From positions 2,542,001 to 2,606,000 of the forward strand of contig NZ_CP026652.1 in NCBI RefSeq assembly GCF_002946835.1: DNA of 64,000 bases, in the 5' to 3' direction. The notes below the pieces were generated by a model, which worked only from the letters and a program-made list of their open reading frames with translations, did no database searches and was not told where the DNA came from. Below are positions 51,691 to 63,940 of the stretch, piece by piece (position 1 is the first letter of the stretch; every line of letters begins with the position of its first letter). The translations under genes were made by a program, and so were the position numbers. This DNA comes from Streptomyces dengpaensis (GTDB taxonomy: Bacteria > Actinomycetota > Actinomycetes > Streptomycetales > Streptomycetaceae).

Positions 51691-54681
51691 GTGGCGCGTG
51701 CCAGGATGTCCCCCGTGGCACGGACATTCGGTACGCCGTTCATCGGCCGGGAGGACGAACTCGCCCGGCTCACCGGCGTGCTGGACCGGGCCAGGGCCGG
51801 CGACCCCCGGGCCGTCCTGGTGGCGGGCGACGCCGGCGTCGGCAAGACCCGGACTCTCGCGGAGGCCTCGGCGCACGCCGCCGCCACCGGCATGACCGTC
51901 CTCACCGGCCACTGCGTGGACCTGGGCGACGTGGGCCTGCCGTACCTGCCGTTCACGGAGATCCTCGGGGTACTCGCCGCCGACGACCGCTTCGCCCCCG
52001 CCTTCGCGTCACACCCCGCGGTGGACCGACTGCTCGGTACCGGCTCCGGCACCGCCCCGGACGCGGGCAGCCGCCTGCACCTGTTCGAGGGAATGGCAGC
52101 GCTTCTCGCCGACCTCGCCGACATCACCCCGCTGCTCCTGGTCCTCGAAGACCTCCACTGGGCGGACCAGTCCTCCCGCGATCTCCTCCGTTTCCTGCTC
52201 AGCCGCGGGCTCCTGCAAAGCGGAGCGCCCGGCGCGCACCGCCTGGCCGTCTTCGCCTCGTACCGCGCCGACGACCTGCACCGCCGCCACCCCCTGCGCC
52301 CCCTCCTCGCCGAGCTGATCCGGCTGCCCGTCGTCGACCGCCTTGAGCTGCGGCCGATGGCCGACGCCGAAGTGGCCCGTCTCGTACGGGCGTTGCGCAC
52401 CGACCCCCTTCCGGACGCCGCGGTCCGCCGTATCGTCGACCGCGCGGAGGGCAACGCCTTCTACGCGGAGGAGCTGCTCGCCGCCCTGCCCGGCGACTTC
52501 GACCCGGCGTCGCCCGGCATGCCGAGCGGCCTGGCCGATGTCCTCCTCATCCGGATCGAGCAGCTCTCCGACACCGCCCAGCAGGTGCTGCGCACGGCCG
52601 CCGTCGCCGGGCGCCGCGTCGAGCACGACCTGCTGCGTGACGCCGTACAACTGCCGCAGGACGAGCTGGAGTCGGCGCTGCGCGAAGCCGTCGGCCGCCA
52701 GCTGCTGGTTCCGGGCGACGATGCGACGTACTCGTTCCGGCACGCCCTCACCCGCGAGGCCGTGTACGCCGATCTGCTGCCCGGCGAGCGGGTCAGACTG
52801 CACGGCACGTTCGCCAAACTCCTTGCGGGGCATGGCCGTTCCGCGGAGAGCGCGGCGGAGCGGGCGCATCACTCGCGCGAGAGTCACGACCTCGCCGACG
52901 CGCTCGCGGCCTCACTCGAAGCCGCCGACCACGCCCAGCGGGTCGGCGCGCCCGCCGAGGAGCTGCGTCACCTGGAGACCGCGCTCGAACTGTGGCCCGC
53001 GGTGGCCGCCGGCGCCCGCCCCCAGGGCGGCGACTCGGTGACCCTCACCCTGCGCGCGTCCGCTGCCGCCGCGCACGCGGGCGAGGCCCACCGGGCGGTC
53101 CACCTGACCCGCGCCGCGCTCGCCAGGGCGGGCTCGGACGCCGACTCCGAACTCGCCGCCCGCGTCCGCTACACGCTCGCGGGCAACCTGATGCGCATCG
53201 ACAGCCTGACGGCCGCGTTCACGTACAGCAGCGAGGCGCTCGACCTGATACCGGCCGAGCCGCCGTCGTACACCTGGGTGTGGGCGGCGGCGACCCACGT
53301 CATGGCGGCGCGCTACGTGGGGCGGGACGAGGACGCCGAGCGGGTCGCCCGCCAGGCGCTGCGCACCGCCGAGGAGCTTCGGCTGGCCGACGCGCAGGCC
53401 GACTTGATGATCTCCCTGGTGGGCCTGGAAGCGCACAACCGGCGTACGCCGCAAGGCCGGGAGCGGTTGGGTCAGGCCCGCGAGCTGGCCCGGGCCGTCG
53501 GCAACATACCGGTCGAGATGCGCGCGCTCTTCAATCTCGCCATCGGGTGCTACGAATCCGGTGACCTCGACGAGTGCCTGACCTGGGTCGCCGGCGGCCT
53601 CGACCGCGCCCGCCGCGCCGGCCTCCTCTCCTCGCCGTACGCCCTGGAGCTGCGCTACCTCCAGTCGTTGGTGCTCTACACCCTGGGCCGTTGGGACGAG
53701 TGCGCGCGAGCGGCGGCCGAGGACGCCGAGCGGCTGCCTGCGGCGGGCGGTTTCGCGACGGGGCCCGCACTGTACGTCGCCCTGGCGCGCGGCGACGAGG
53801 ATGCCGCCGACCGTGCCCGCGCCTTCCTCGACGGGCGGTTCGACTGGATGGCCACGCTCATCGCGGGCGTCGTGCTGACCGACGCCGCCGCCGTACGAGG
53901 GGACGCCGAGGCCGCCGTCGAGCGGGTGCACGCCACGATCGCGGCGCTCACCGACGACGCCGTCACCGAGCGGCCCGACGTCGCCGTGCGGCTGGCCGCG
54001 CTCGCCCTGTCCGCCGTCGCCGACACGGCGGCCGAGTTGCGGCTGACCGACGACATGACGGGGGCGCGCCGGTGGGCAGGCACCGCCACCGAGATGGTGG
54101 AGGTGGCCCGGGCCACGGCCGCCCAGGGCAAGGACGGTTCCCCGCAGGGCCCGGAAGGGGTGGCGTGGCTGGCCCGCGCCGAGGCCGAGTGGCTGCGTGC
54201 GCACGCCGGGCCGGACGTCGCGGCGTGGGAGAAGGCCGTGGCCGCGTTCGGGTACGGCGATCCGTACGAGCTGGCCCGCTGCAGACGGCGGCTCGCCGAG
54301 GCACTGCTGACGGCGGACCGCCGCGAGGAGGCCGCCGAGCAGGCGCGCGCGGCCCTCGACACCGCCGTGCGCCTCGGTGCCGTACCGCTGCGCGAGGCGG
54401 TGGACGCCCTCGTCCGGCGCGGGCGCCTCGCCGAGTCGGCGTCCGGCGTGGACCGTATCGCCGTGCTGACCGCCCGGGAGGGCGACGTCCTGCGGCTGCT
54501 GGCCCGGGGCCGCACCAACCGCCAGATCGGCGAGGAGCTGTTCATCACCGGCAAGACGGCCAGCGTCCACGTCTCCAACATCCTCGCGAAGCTGGGCGCC
54601 GCAAGCCGCACGGAAGCCGTGGCCATCGCCTACCGCGAGGGTCTGATCGCGCCCGAGACGGCAAAACACCGGACGAGCTGA
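51691..54681 (+). CDS. LuxR-family large ATP-binding regulator (LAL)
   Basis: A 996-residue regulator. The N-terminal AAA/STAND ATPase has the Walker A AGDAGVGKTR (about residue 45-54) and a Walker B LLLVLEDLHWAD. A long TPR-like helical middle follows, and the C-terminal LuxR HTH is LTAREGDVLRLLARGRTNRQ then IGEELFITGKTASVHVSNIL. LAL proteins activate pathway genes in response to ATP-coupled signals. The start is GTG at 51691; ATG 51706 or GTG 51715 are alternatives. Its stop codon lies in a REP-like repeat. It is next to the Zur-type box relic; no target cluster is visible. Confidence 0.9.
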   Translation: MARARMSPVARTFGTPFIGREDELARLTGVLDRARAGDPRAVLVAGDAGVGKTRTLAEASAHAAATGMTVLTGHCVDLGDVGLPYLPFTEILGVLAADDRFAPAFASHPAVDRLLGTGSGTAPDAGSRLHLFEGMAALLADLADITPLLLVLEDLHWADQSSRDLLRFLLSRGLLQSGAPGAHRLAVFASYRADDLHRRHPLRPLLAELIRLPVVDRLELRPMADAEVARLVRALRTDPLPDAAVRRIVDRAEGNAFYAEELLAALPGDFDPASPGMPSGLADVLLIRIEQLSDTAQQVLRTAAVAGRRVEHDLLRDAVQLPQDELESALREAVGRQLLVPGDDATYSFRHALTREAVYADLLPGERVRLHGTFAKLLAGHGRSAESAAERAHHSRESHDLADALAASLEAADHAQRVGAPAEELRHLETALELWPAVAAGARPQGGDSVTLTLRASAAAAHAGEAHRAVHLTRAALARAGSDADSELAARVRYTLAGNLMRIDSLTAAFTYSSEALDLIPAEPPSYTWVWAAATHVMAARYVGRDEDAERVARQALRTAEELRLADAQADLMISLVGLEAHNRRTPQGRERLGQARELARAVGNIPVEMRALFNLAIGCYESGDLDECLTWVAGGLDRARRAGLLSSPYALELRYLQSLVLYTLGRWDECARAAAEDAERLPAAGGFATGPALYVALARGDEDAADRARAFLDGRFDWMATLIAGVVLTDAAAVRGDAEAAVERVHATIAALTDDAVTERPDVAVRLAALALSAVADTAAELRLTDDMTGARRWAGTATEMVEVARATAAQGKDGSPQGPEGVAWLARAEAEWLRAHAGPDVAAWEKAVAAFGYGDPYELARCRRRLAEALLTADRREEAAEQARAALDTAVRLGAVPLREAVDALVRRGRLAESASGVDRIAVLTAREGDVLRLLARGRTNRQIGEELFITGKTASVHVSNILAKLGAASRTEAVAIAYREGLIAPETAKHRTS

Positions 54682-54957
54682 GGTCTCAGCCCGTCCGGCG
54701 ATCGAGGACGAAGCCGCCCAGGCCGATACGGGGAGCCGGGGCAGAGCCCCCAGGGGGTCGGGCAGCCACAGATGACAACGCCGGACGAGCTGACGGTTCA
54801 GCCCGTCCGGCGATCGAGGACGAAGCCGCCCAGGCCGATACGGGGGGCTGGAGGCAGAGCCCCCAGAGCCTTGCAGCCACAGATGACAACGCCGGACGGG
54901 CCGATACGGGGGGGCTGGGGGCAGAGCCCCCAGGGGGTCGGGCAGCCTCAGACGAGG
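54669..54957. repeat. Three tandem REP-like elements between the LAL gene and serA
   Basis: Copies of about 112 bp begin at 54669, 54781 and 54892 (the third lacks its middle). Each has CCGGACGAGCTGA hairpinned with TCAGCCCGTCCGG, then GATCGAGGACGAAGCC, CCCAGGCCGATACGGGG and a CAGAGCCCCCAG hairpin. The first copy supplies the LAL stop codon and the third ends at the serA stop. Confidence 0.8.
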
Positions 54958-56537
54958 TTGACCGAACGGGCCGACGTCGCGCCGATTGCCTCCGCGAGCT
55001 CGGTGAGCACGGCCTGCGAGACCGTGTCGTCGACGGTGAGGACCGCGAGGGCCTCGCCGCCGGCGGCCGCGCGGGCGACCTGCATGCCGGCGATGTTGAT
55101 GCCCGCCTCGCCGAGGATGCGGCCGACTGTGCCGACGACACCGGGACGGTCCTCGTAGCCCAGCACGACCATGTGGTCGGCGAGCGCGAGGTCCACGTCG
55201 TACTCGCCGACGGCGACGATCTTCTGCAGGTGCTTCGGGCCCGCGAGCGTGCCGGAGACCGAGACCTCCTGGCCGTCGCCGAGCGTGCCGCGCACGGTGA
55301 CCACGTTGCGGTGGTCCGGGGACTCCGAGCTGGTCGTCAGGCGGACCTCGACGCCGCGCTCCTGCGCGAACAGCGGGGCGTTGACGTACGACACGGTCTC
55401 GTCGACGACGTCCTCGAACACGCCCTTGAGCGCGGAGAGTTCGAGCACCTTGACGTCGTGCTGGGTGACCTCGCCGTACACCTCGACGTCGAGACGGACC
55501 GCGACCTCGCCCGCGAGGGCGGTGAAGATACGGCCGAGGTTCTCGGCGAGCGGCAGGCCCGGCTTGACGTCCTCGGCGATGACACCGCCCTGGACGTTCA
55601 CCGCGTCCGGAACCAGCTCGCCGGCGAGGGCGAGGCGCACCGAGCGGGCGACGGAGATACCGGCCTTCTCCTGCGCCTCGTCGGTGGAGGCGCCGAGGTG
55701 CGGGGTGCACACGACCTGGTCGAGCTCGAAGAGCGGGGAGTCCGTGCAGGGCTCCTTCGCGTACACGTCGAGGCCGGCGCCGGCGACGCGGCCCTCCTTG
55801 AGCGCCGAGTAGAGCGCCTCCTCGTCGACGATCCCGCCGCGCGCGGCGTTCACGATGCGCACCGACGGCTTGACCTTGTGCAGCGCCTCGTCGCCGATGA
55901 GACCGAGGGTCTCGGGGGTCTTCGGCAGGTGCACGGTGATGAAGTCGGAGACCTCGAGCAGCTCGTCGAGGGACAGCACCTTGACGCCCATCTGCGCGGC
56001 GCGCGCGGGCTGGACGTACGGGTCGTAGGCGACGACCTTCATGCCGAACGCCGACATGCGCTGAGCGACCAGCGCGCCGATGCGGCCGAGGCCGACGACG
56101 CCGAGGGTCTTCTCGGCGAGCTCGACACCGGTGTACTTGCTGCGCTTCCACTCGCCGTTCTTCAGTGCCGAGTTGGCCTGCGGAATGTTGCGCGCGCTGG
56201 CGACGAGGAGACCGCAGGCCAGCTCGGCGGCGGTCACGATGTTCGAGGTGGGGGCGTTGACGACCATCACGCCGGCCTTGGTGGCGGCGGAGACGTCCAC
56301 GTTGTCCAGGCCGACGCCGGCTCGCGCGACGACCTTCAGCTTCCTGGCGGCGGCGACGGCCTCGGCGTCGACCTTGGTGGCCGAGCGGATCAGGATCGCG
56401 TCGACGTCGGCGATCGCGGGCAGCAGCTCGGCGCGGTCCGCGCCATTGCACTGCCGGATCTCGAAGTCCGGGCCCAGGGCGTCGACGGTCGCGGGCGACA
56501 GCTCTTCAGCGATGAGTACGACAGGTTTCGAGCTCAC
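54948..56537 (-). CDS. serA: D-3-phosphoglycerate dehydrogenase
   Basis: A 529-residue long-form SerA that begins serine synthesis. The N-terminal catalytic part has the NAD-binding LGVVGLGRIGALVAQR and catalytic-domain signatures (VNAARGGIVDEEAL, HLGASTDEAQEKAG). The C-terminal half has the intervening domain and an ACT domain (VVLGYEDRPGVVGTVGRILG) for serine feedback. The GTG at 56537 (SSKPVVLIAEELSP) has GAGGAC nearby. It is convergent with the LAL gene and lies beyond ilvC in the same direction. Confidence 0.95.
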   Translation of the reverse strand: MSSKPVVLIAEELSPATVDALGPDFEIRQCNGADRAELLPAIADVDAILIRSATKVDAEAVAAARKLKVVARAGVGLDNVDVSAATKAGVMVVNAPTSNIVTAAELACGLLVASARNIPQANSALKNGEWKRSKYTGVELAEKTLGVVGLGRIGALVAQRMSAFGMKVVAYDPYVQPARAAQMGVKVLSLDELLEVSDFITVHLPKTPETLGLIGDEALHKVKPSVRIVNAARGGIVDEEALYSALKEGRVAGAGLDVYAKEPCTDSPLFELDQVVCTPHLGASTDEAQEKAGISVARSVRLALAGELVPDAVNVQGGVIAEDVKPGLPLAENLGRIFTALAGEVAVRLDVEVYGEVTQHDVKVLELSALKGVFEDVVDETVSYVNAPLFAQERGVEVRLTTSSESPDHRNVVTVRGTLGDGQEVSVSGTLAGPKHLQKIVAVGEYDVDLALADHMVVLGYEDRPGVVGTVGRILGEAGINIAGMQVARAAAGGEALAVLTVDDTVSQAVLTELAEAIGATSARSVNLV

Positions 56538-56776
56538 GTGAGTCCTCACAAGTCCAATGCGGACGGCCGTCCCGACGGCCGCAGGCGGTGGAGGTTTGCT
56601 AGCCGCGTGGAAGACGCACGACGCTGTGGGCCTGACGCGTATGTTGTGCAGCAGTGTAGTGGCGTCGCGGCGGTCGTCTTACGCCGCTGCGGAATGATCA
56701 CCCGTCCGTGGCTGGACGGGGTGGACAACGTCGTGTTGTCAGGTATTTCCGAGGGTTCTTCGACGCTACCAGGCGT

Positions 56777-56819
56777 ACGACGCGGGGGCCGGGGCGGCAT
56801 GCCCCGGCCCCCGCGTCGT
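56777..56819 (-). terminator. ilvC terminator
   Basis: A perfect 19-bp stem (ACGACGCGGGGGCCGGGGC and its complement) with loop GGCAT lies 7 bases past the ilvC stop. It is one of the strongest stems in the window. Confidence 0.8.
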
Positions 56820-56825
56820 GCGGGC

Positions 56826-58504
<1,679 letters not shown>

Positions 58505-58524
58505 GGTTCTGACTCGGCTCTCTC

Positions 58525-60375
58525 TCAGTCGTCTTCGTTGTCGCCGAAGTCGGGGCGGACGTCCCGGGCGGCCATGATCTCGTCGTTCGAGGTGCCGGCG
58601 GCGACCATCGGCCACACCATCGCGTCCTCGTGGACGATGAAGTCGACCACGACGGGGCGGTCGTTGATCGAGTTCGCCTCTTCGATGACCTTGTCGAGGT
58701 CGTCCGGGGACTCGCAGCGGATCGCGTGGCAGCCCATGGCCTCCGACAGCTTCACGAAGTCGGGGACGCGGGTGCCGGCGCTCGGCTCCTTGCCGGTCGC
58801 CTCGGGACCCGAGTGCAGCACGGTGTTGGAGTAGCGCTGGTTGTAGAAGAGGGTCTGCCACTGGCGGACCATCCCGAGGGCGCCGTTGTTGATGATGGCG
58901 ACCTTGATCGGGATGTTGTTCAGGGCGCAGGTGGTGAGCTCCTGATTGGTCATCTGGAAGCAGCCGTCGCCGTCGATCGCCCAGACCGTCTGGTCCGGGG
59001 CGCCCGCCTTGGCACCCATCGCGGCCGGGACCGCGTACCCCATCGTTCCGGCGCCGCCGGAGTTCAGCCAGGTCGCGGGCTTCTCGTACTGGATGAAGTG
59101 CGCGGCCCACATCTGGTGCTGGCCGACGCCCGCGGCGAAGATCGTGCCCTCCGGCGCGAGCTGCCCGATGCGCTCGATGACCTGCTGCGGGGAGAGCGAG
59201 CCGTCCTCGGGCTGGTCGTAGCCGAGCGGGTAGGTGTCCCGCCAGCGGTTCAGGTCCTTCCACCATGTGGTGTAGTCGCCCTGGTGGCCCTCGCTGTGCT
59301 CCTTCTGCACGGACTGGATCAGGTCGGCGATGACCTCGCGGGCGTCACCGACGATCGGCACGTCCGCGGCGCGGTTCTTGCCGATCTCCGCCGGGTCGAT
59401 GTCGGCGTGGACGATCTTGGCGTACGGGGCGAAGCTGTCCAGCTTGCCGGTGACGCGGTCGTCGAAGCGGGCTCCGAGGGCGACGATCAGGTCGGCCTTC
59501 TGCAGCGCGGTGACGGCGGTGACCGCACCGTGCATGCCCGGCATTCCCACGTGCAGCGGGTGGCTGTCGGGGAATGCGCCGAGCGCCATCAGGGTGGTGG
59601 TGACGGGCGCTCCGGTGAGTTCTGCGAGGACCTTCAGCTCGGCGGTGGCCTGTGCCTTGAGGACGCCGCCGCCGACGTAGAGGACGGGCCGCCTGGCCTG
59701 GGTGATCAGCTTGGCGGCCTCGCGGATCTGCTTGGCGTGCGGCTTGGTCACCGGGCGGTAGCCGGGCAGGTCCTGGGTGGGCGGCCAGGAGAAGGTGGTC
59801 TGCGCCTGGAGGGCGTCCTTGGCGATGTCGACGAGGACCGGCCCGGGGCGGCCTGTGGAGGCGATGTGGAAGGCCTCCGCGATCGTCCGCGGGATGTCCT
59901 CCGCCTTCGTCACCAGGAAGTTGTGCTTGGTGATCGGCATCGTGATGCCGACGATGTCCGCCTCCTGGAAGGCGTCCGTACCGATCGCCTTGGACGCGAC
60001 CTGCCCGGTGATCGCCACGAGCGGCACCGAGTCCATGTGCGCGTCGGCGATCGGCGTCACCAGGTTGGTGGCGCCGGGGCCGCTGGTGGCCATGCAGACG
60101 CCGACCTTGCCGGTGGCCTGCGCGTAACCGGTGGCCGCGTGACCCGCGCCCTGCTCATGACGGACGAGCACGTGCCGCACGCGCTTCGAGTCCATCAGCG
60201 GGTCGTAGGCCGGAAGGATCGCACCGCCGGGAATGCCGAATACGGTCTCGGCCCCGACCTCCTCAAGCGAGCGGATGAGGGACTGCGCGCCCGTGACGTG
60301 CTCGGGGACGGGCTGCTGTCCTCCGGAACGGGGCCGCGGCTGCGGATGGTGGGCCCCGGTGGCCTGCTCGGTCAT
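58525..60375 (-). CDS. ilvB: Acetolactate synthase large (catalytic) subunit
   Basis: A 616-residue ThDP enzyme. The catalytic Glu lies in [16 protein letters not shown], and the ThDP/Mg motif is [15 protein letters not shown], with an FAD-binding middle domain. It condenses two pyruvates, or pyruvate and 2-ketobutyrate, as the first common step of branched-chain synthesis. The ATG at 60375 (MTEQATG) has AGAAGAG upstream; 60381 is an alternative. It is preceded by an attenuator leader. Confidence 0.95.
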   Translation of the reverse strand: MTEQATGAHHPQPRPRSGGQQPVPEHVTGAQSLIRSLEEVGAETVFGIPGGAILPAYDPLMDSKRVRHVLVRHEQGAGHAATGYAQATGKVGVCMATSGPGATNLVTPIADAHMDSVPLVAITGQVASKAIGTDAFQEADIVGITMPITKHNFLVTKAEDIPRTIAEAFHIASTGRPGPVLVDIAKDALQAQTTFSWPPTQDLPGYRPVTKPHAKQIREAAKLITQARRPVLYVGGGVLKAQATAELKVLAELTGAPVTTTLMALGAFPDSHPLHVGMPGMHGAVTAVTALQKADLIVALGARFDDRVTGKLDSFAPYAKIVHADIDPAEIGKNRAADVPIVGDAREVIADLIQSVQKEHSEGHQGDYTTWWKDLNRWRDTYPLGYDQPEDGSLSPQQVIERIGQLAPEGTIFAAGVGQHQMWAAHFIQYEKPATWLNSGGAGTMGYAVPAAMGAKAGAPDQTVWAIDGDGCFQMTNQELTTCALNNIPIKVAIINNGALGMVRQWQTLFYNQRYSNTVLHSGPEATGKEPSAGTRVPDFVKLSEAMGCHAIRCESPDDLDKVIEEANSINDRPVVVDFIVHEDAMVWPMVAAGTSNDEIMAARDVRPDFGDNEDD

Positions 60376-60444
60376 CGGCATTCTCTTCTCGATGCTGAGG
60401 GTTTTTGCGAGTTTTGTGCGGTGTTCGACTGGTGCCTGTGCAAC

Positions 60445-60478
60445 AAAAAACCCCTCGTGCCGTGAGGCAAGCGAGGGG
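60445..60478 (-). terminator. ilvB attenuator terminator
   Basis: On the minus strand CCCCTCG pairs with CGAGGGG around an inner TGCC-TCAC-GGCA stem and is followed by six T. It lies between the leader peptide and ilvB. Confidence 0.85.
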
Positions 60479-60532
60479 AGCGCGCCGGGTGCGGTCGCTG
60501 GGTGTTCCGGGTCCATCCGGTAGTCACCAGCT

Positions 60533-60574
60533 TCAGCCGACGCGCTTTCCAAGTACGAGAATTCGGGTGCGCAT
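60533..60574 (-). CDS. ilvB leader peptide
   Basis: A 13-residue leader [13 protein letters not shown] with consecutive Ile-Leu-Val-Leu codons (ATT CTC GTA CTT) and a strong GGGGAGG ribosome-binding site. It matches the known actinobacterial ilvB leader pattern. Stalling at these codons is expected to prevent the downstream terminator. Confidence 0.88.
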   Translation of the reverse strand: MRTRILVLGKRVG

Positions 60575-60607
60575 GGCATTGACCCTCCCCCCGGCACGCA
60601 CCGACTG

Positions 60608-63600
60608 TCAAGTGGGTGGGACGGGAGTCTCATTATGTGAGCGGAGGGCCGTCCCACCACCGAAAGCAGCGGACACGCCACTCGTATACACCCCCGCGCC
60701 GCCGCCCGCGAACGCCGAGGCCACCGGTTCGTGCGGCACCGGATAGTGGCCGGAAGACAGCGCTCTGCGGAGCCGGTACTCGTCCAGGGGGCCGGAGAAC
60801 GCCATGCCCTGCCCGTGGGTGCAGCCCATCCCGCGCAACACGATGACCTGCTCCGGAAGGTCCACCCCGTCGGCCACGGACTGCAGCCCCAGGTCGGTGG
60901 CGATCCGCAGCAGCCCTCTGGTGATCTTGTGCAGCCGGGCGGACTCGACGACTCCCTCGACGAGACTCCTGTCGAGCTTGAGTACGTCGACGGGGAGCCG
61001 CCTGAGTGCCGTGATGGCGGCACAGCCGCTGCCGAGGCCGTCCAGGGCGACCCGGACGCCGAGGCGTCTGAGCGCGCTCAGCCTCCGCTCCAGCTCGTCC
61101 AGGGAGACCCGGGGGTCGGTGTCGGACAGCTCGACGATCAGGGCGCCCGACGGGAGCCCGTGCCGGGTCAGCAGGGCTTCCACCGAGCCGAGGGGCAGCG
61201 AGCGGTCCAGCAGCAGGCGGGCGCTCATCCGGACGGCGACGGGCACGGTGATACCCGCGGACGCGCGCTGCGCGGCCTGCTCGATGGCTTCTTCGAGCAT
61301 CCATCGGCTCAGCTCGGCGGTCTTGTCGTTGTCCTCGGCGACGCGCAGGAATTCGGCGGGCGTGAACAGTACACCTTGGGAGGATCGCCAGCGGGCCTGC
61401 GCGGTGACCGATGTGATCCGGCCGTTTTCGAGCGACACCACGGGCTGGTGCAGCAGGGTGAACTCGCCGTCCTGCAGGGCCGAGCGCAGCCGGGTGGCCA
61501 GCTCGGCCTTCCGCACGACGTCCTGCTGCATCTGGGGCGCGTACAGCTCGACGCGGCCCTTGCCGGCCGCCTTGGCGCGGTACATGGCGAGGTCGGCGTT
61601 GCGCTGCAACTCGCCCGCGCCCAGGCCCGGTTCGGCGAAGGCGACGCCGATGGACGCGGCGACCCGGACGTCGTTGCCGTCGATGACGTACGGCTGCGAG
61701 AGCCGGATTCTGAGCCGGTCGGCAAGCTCCAGGATGTGGTGTTCGCGCGCGGTGCGGTCACGGGTGCCGTCGCCGACGATCAGGGCCGCGAACTCGTCAC
61801 CGCCGAGGCGCGCGGCGGTGTCGCCCTGCCGCACCGAGTCCTGGAGTCTGCGGGCGGCCTGGACGAGGAGCTCGTCGCCGGCCTGGTGTCCGATCGTGTC
61901 GTTGACGGCCTTGAAGCCGTCGAGGTCGATGAAGAGAACCGCCGTGCCACGGAGGGCGGCACCGCGGTCGGAGGAGCGGCGGCCGGACAGCGCCTGCTGG
62001 ACGCGCCGGGTGAACAGCGCGCGGTTGGGCAGGTCGGTGAGCGGGTCGTGCTCGGCGTTGTGCTGCAGCTGTGCCTGCAGGCGCACCCGTTCGGTCACGT
62101 CACGACTGTTGAAGATGAGGCCGCCTTGGTGGCGGTTGACGGTGGACTCCACATTGAGCCAGCCGCCGTCGCCCGACCTGAAGCGGCACTCGATCCGGGT
62201 GGTGGGCTCCTCGACGTGACTGGCGGCCAGGAAACGTCGCACTTCGTGAACTACGCAGCCGAGGTCTTCGGGGTGGATGAGCGAGGCGAGCTCGGAGCCG
62301 ACCAGTTCGTCGGCGTCGCGTCCGTACACCCCGGCGGCGGCCGGGCTGACGTACCTCAGGATGCCGTTCGGCGCGGCGATCATGATGACGTCGCTGGAGC
62401 CCTGCACCAGGGAGCGGAAGTGGTTCTCCTTCTGGGCCAGCTCCTGGGTGAGGGTGATGTTGTCGAGCAGCATGATGCCCTGGCGCACGACGAGGGCGAG
62501 CACGACGAGGCCTGCGGTGATGAGCACCACGCGGTCTACGTTGCGGCCGTTGAGGACGTTGTAGAGGATCCCCAGCGTGCAGACGGCGGCGGCCAGGTAG
62601 GGGGTGAGCGCGGTCAGCGATCCGGCGATCGGGCGCGTGGCCTGATACCGACTGTGACTGCTGTGATTGCTGTGACTGCCGCGGTAACTGCTGTGGTTGC
62701 TGCGACTGTTGTGACCAACTTCCTGGAGGACGTGCATGGGTCCTCCCTGCTGTTCTTCCTGTCGTTGCGTCTGGTGTCCGTGATGCGGTTGTGGTTGTAG
62801 TGGTGGTTCCTCCTGCGCTTGGGGCCCTTGGTGCGCCTGTGGTCCGTGCTGTCCCTGCGGCCCTTCTTGGCGCTGTCCCGGGATGTGTTCGTGCACCACG
62901 CGCGTGTGCCCGTCCACTCCGTGGCTGTCCGTGCCGTGCCGGTCGGCGTCCGGCCGGCCGAGCCGGGTGCCGACCCAGGGGGCGTACGCGAGGAGCAGCG
63001 AGCCGGCGAACCAGCCCGCGTCGAGGAGCTGCCCCGAGCGGTAGTTGTTGTGCAGGAGGGGCGAGGTGAACAGGGCGTCGCACATCACGGTCAGGGCGAG
63101 TGCCCCGATCGCCGTGTTCACTGCCGATCTGTTCAGCGACGAGCGCCGGAAGTGCAGCGCCAGCACCATGCTGACCAGCGCGATGTCCAGCAGCGGGTAG
63201 GCGAGCGACAGCGCGGTGTGCGCAACGCTCGACCCGTCGAACTTCGCGGCCTGGGCGAGCGCGAGGCTCCAGGACAGCGTGAGCAGCGAGCCGCCGATCA
63301 GCCAGGCGTCCAGCACGAGGCACACCCAACCCGCCTTGGTGACGGGCCTCTTGGCGAGCACGAGCAGTCCTACGATGGCGGGCGGGGCGAAGCACAGGAA
63401 GAACAGGTCGGCGTAGCTCGGGCTGGGAACTGGGCGGTCGAGGACGACCTCGTACCACCCCCAGACCAGATTGCCGAGCGAGGCCATGGCGGAGGAGAAC
63501 GCGAACAGCAGCCACGCGGGTCGAAAGCGGCTGCGGCGGCTGCGCGCGTAGCGGAAGCAGGAGACCGCGGCGGTGGCCGCGGCGGCGCTCAGCCCGAAGT

Positions 63601-63940
63601 CGCCCATGATCAGCGCGAGACCCGTGGAGCCCCAGCCGAGAGCGGAACCGATGGCGTATGCCGCGCACACCAGGGCCAGTACGAGTTGCGAGAGCAGGCC
63701 CGTGCCGGTACCGAGGACCGGCCAACGGGTCAGCAGCGCCCCTGGGGAACTCACCGGGCCCACCCGGTCCGCGCCCTGGGGTCCCGCTGGTCCCCGTGCG
63801 CTGGGTGCGCATGCCTCCGGCGGCCGGTGTGCCTGCGGTGGTGATGACCACCGTGGCCACCATGGCCGCCGTGGCCGCGTCTGCGCGTGGCCGCGCGCCA
63901 GGGTCGTCGGCGGCCCCGCCGCGTCGGATCGTTCGTCCAT
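60608..63940 (-). CDS. Membrane GGDEF protein with degenerate EAL domain
   Basis: A 1110-residue c-di-GMP-type signalling protein. Two groups of TM helices (about 80-330 and 440-500) flank a His/Gln/Ser-rich linker (about 345-435). A PAS domain (about 515-620) is followed by GGDEF with an intact GGDEF at 713-717 and I-site RQGD at 704-707. The EAL region (about 820-1060) lacks the EAL motif (AQARW in its place) and reads LDGLGSG for DDFGTG, so it is unlikely to hydrolyse c-di-GMP. The N-terminal start (ATG 63940) is uncertain. It is transcribed in the same direction as ilvB. Confidence 0.9.
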   Translation of the reverse strand: MDERSDAAGPPTTLARGHAQTRPRRPWWPRWSSPPQAHRPPEACAPSARGPAGPQGADRVGPVSSPGALLTRWPVLGTGTGLLSQLVLALVCAAYAIGSALGWGSTGLALIMGDFGLSAAAATAAVSCFRYARSRRSRFRPAWLLFAFSSAMASLGNLVWGWYEVVLDRPVPSPSYADLFFLCFAPPAIVGLLVLAKRPVTKAGWVCLVLDAWLIGGSLLTLSWSLALAQAAKFDGSSVAHTALSLAYPLLDIALVSMVLALHFRRSSLNRSAVNTAIGALALTVMCDALFTSPLLHNNYRSGQLLDAGWFAGSLLLAYAPWVGTRLGRPDADRHGTDSHGVDGHTRVVHEHIPGQRQEGPQGQHGPQAHQGPQAQEEPPLQPQPHHGHQTQRQEEQQGGPMHVLQEVGHNSRSNHSSYRGSHSNHSSHSRYQATRPIAGSLTALTPYLAAAVCTLGILYNVLNGRNVDRVVLITAGLVVLALVVRQGIMLLDNITLTQELAQKENHFRSLVQGSSDVIMIAAPNGILRYVSPAAAGVYGRDADELVGSELASLIHPEDLGCVVHEVRRFLAASHVEEPTTRIECRFRSGDGGWLNVESTVNRHQGGLIFNSRDVTERVRLQAQLQHNAEHDPLTDLPNRALFTRRVQQALSGRRSSDRGAALRGTAVLFIDLDGFKAVNDTIGHQAGDELLVQAARRLQDSVRQGDTAARLGGDEFAALIVGDGTRDRTAREHHILELADRLRIRLSQPYVIDGNDVRVAASIGVAFAEPGLGAGELQRNADLAMYRAKAAGKGRVELYAPQMQQDVVRKAELATRLRSALQDGEFTLLHQPVVSLENGRITSVTAQARWRSSQGVLFTPAEFLRVAEDNDKTAELSRWMLEEAIEQAAQRASAGITVPVAVRMSARLLLDRSLPLGSVEALLTRHGLPSGALIVELSDTDPRVSLDELERRLSALRRLGVRVALDGLGSGCAAITALRRLPVDVLKLDRSLVEGVVESARLHKITRGLLRIATDLGLQSVADGVDLPEQVIVLRGMGCTHGQGMAFSGPLDEYRLRRALSSGHYPVPHEPVASAFAGGGAGVYTSGVSAAFGGGTALRSHNETPVPPT

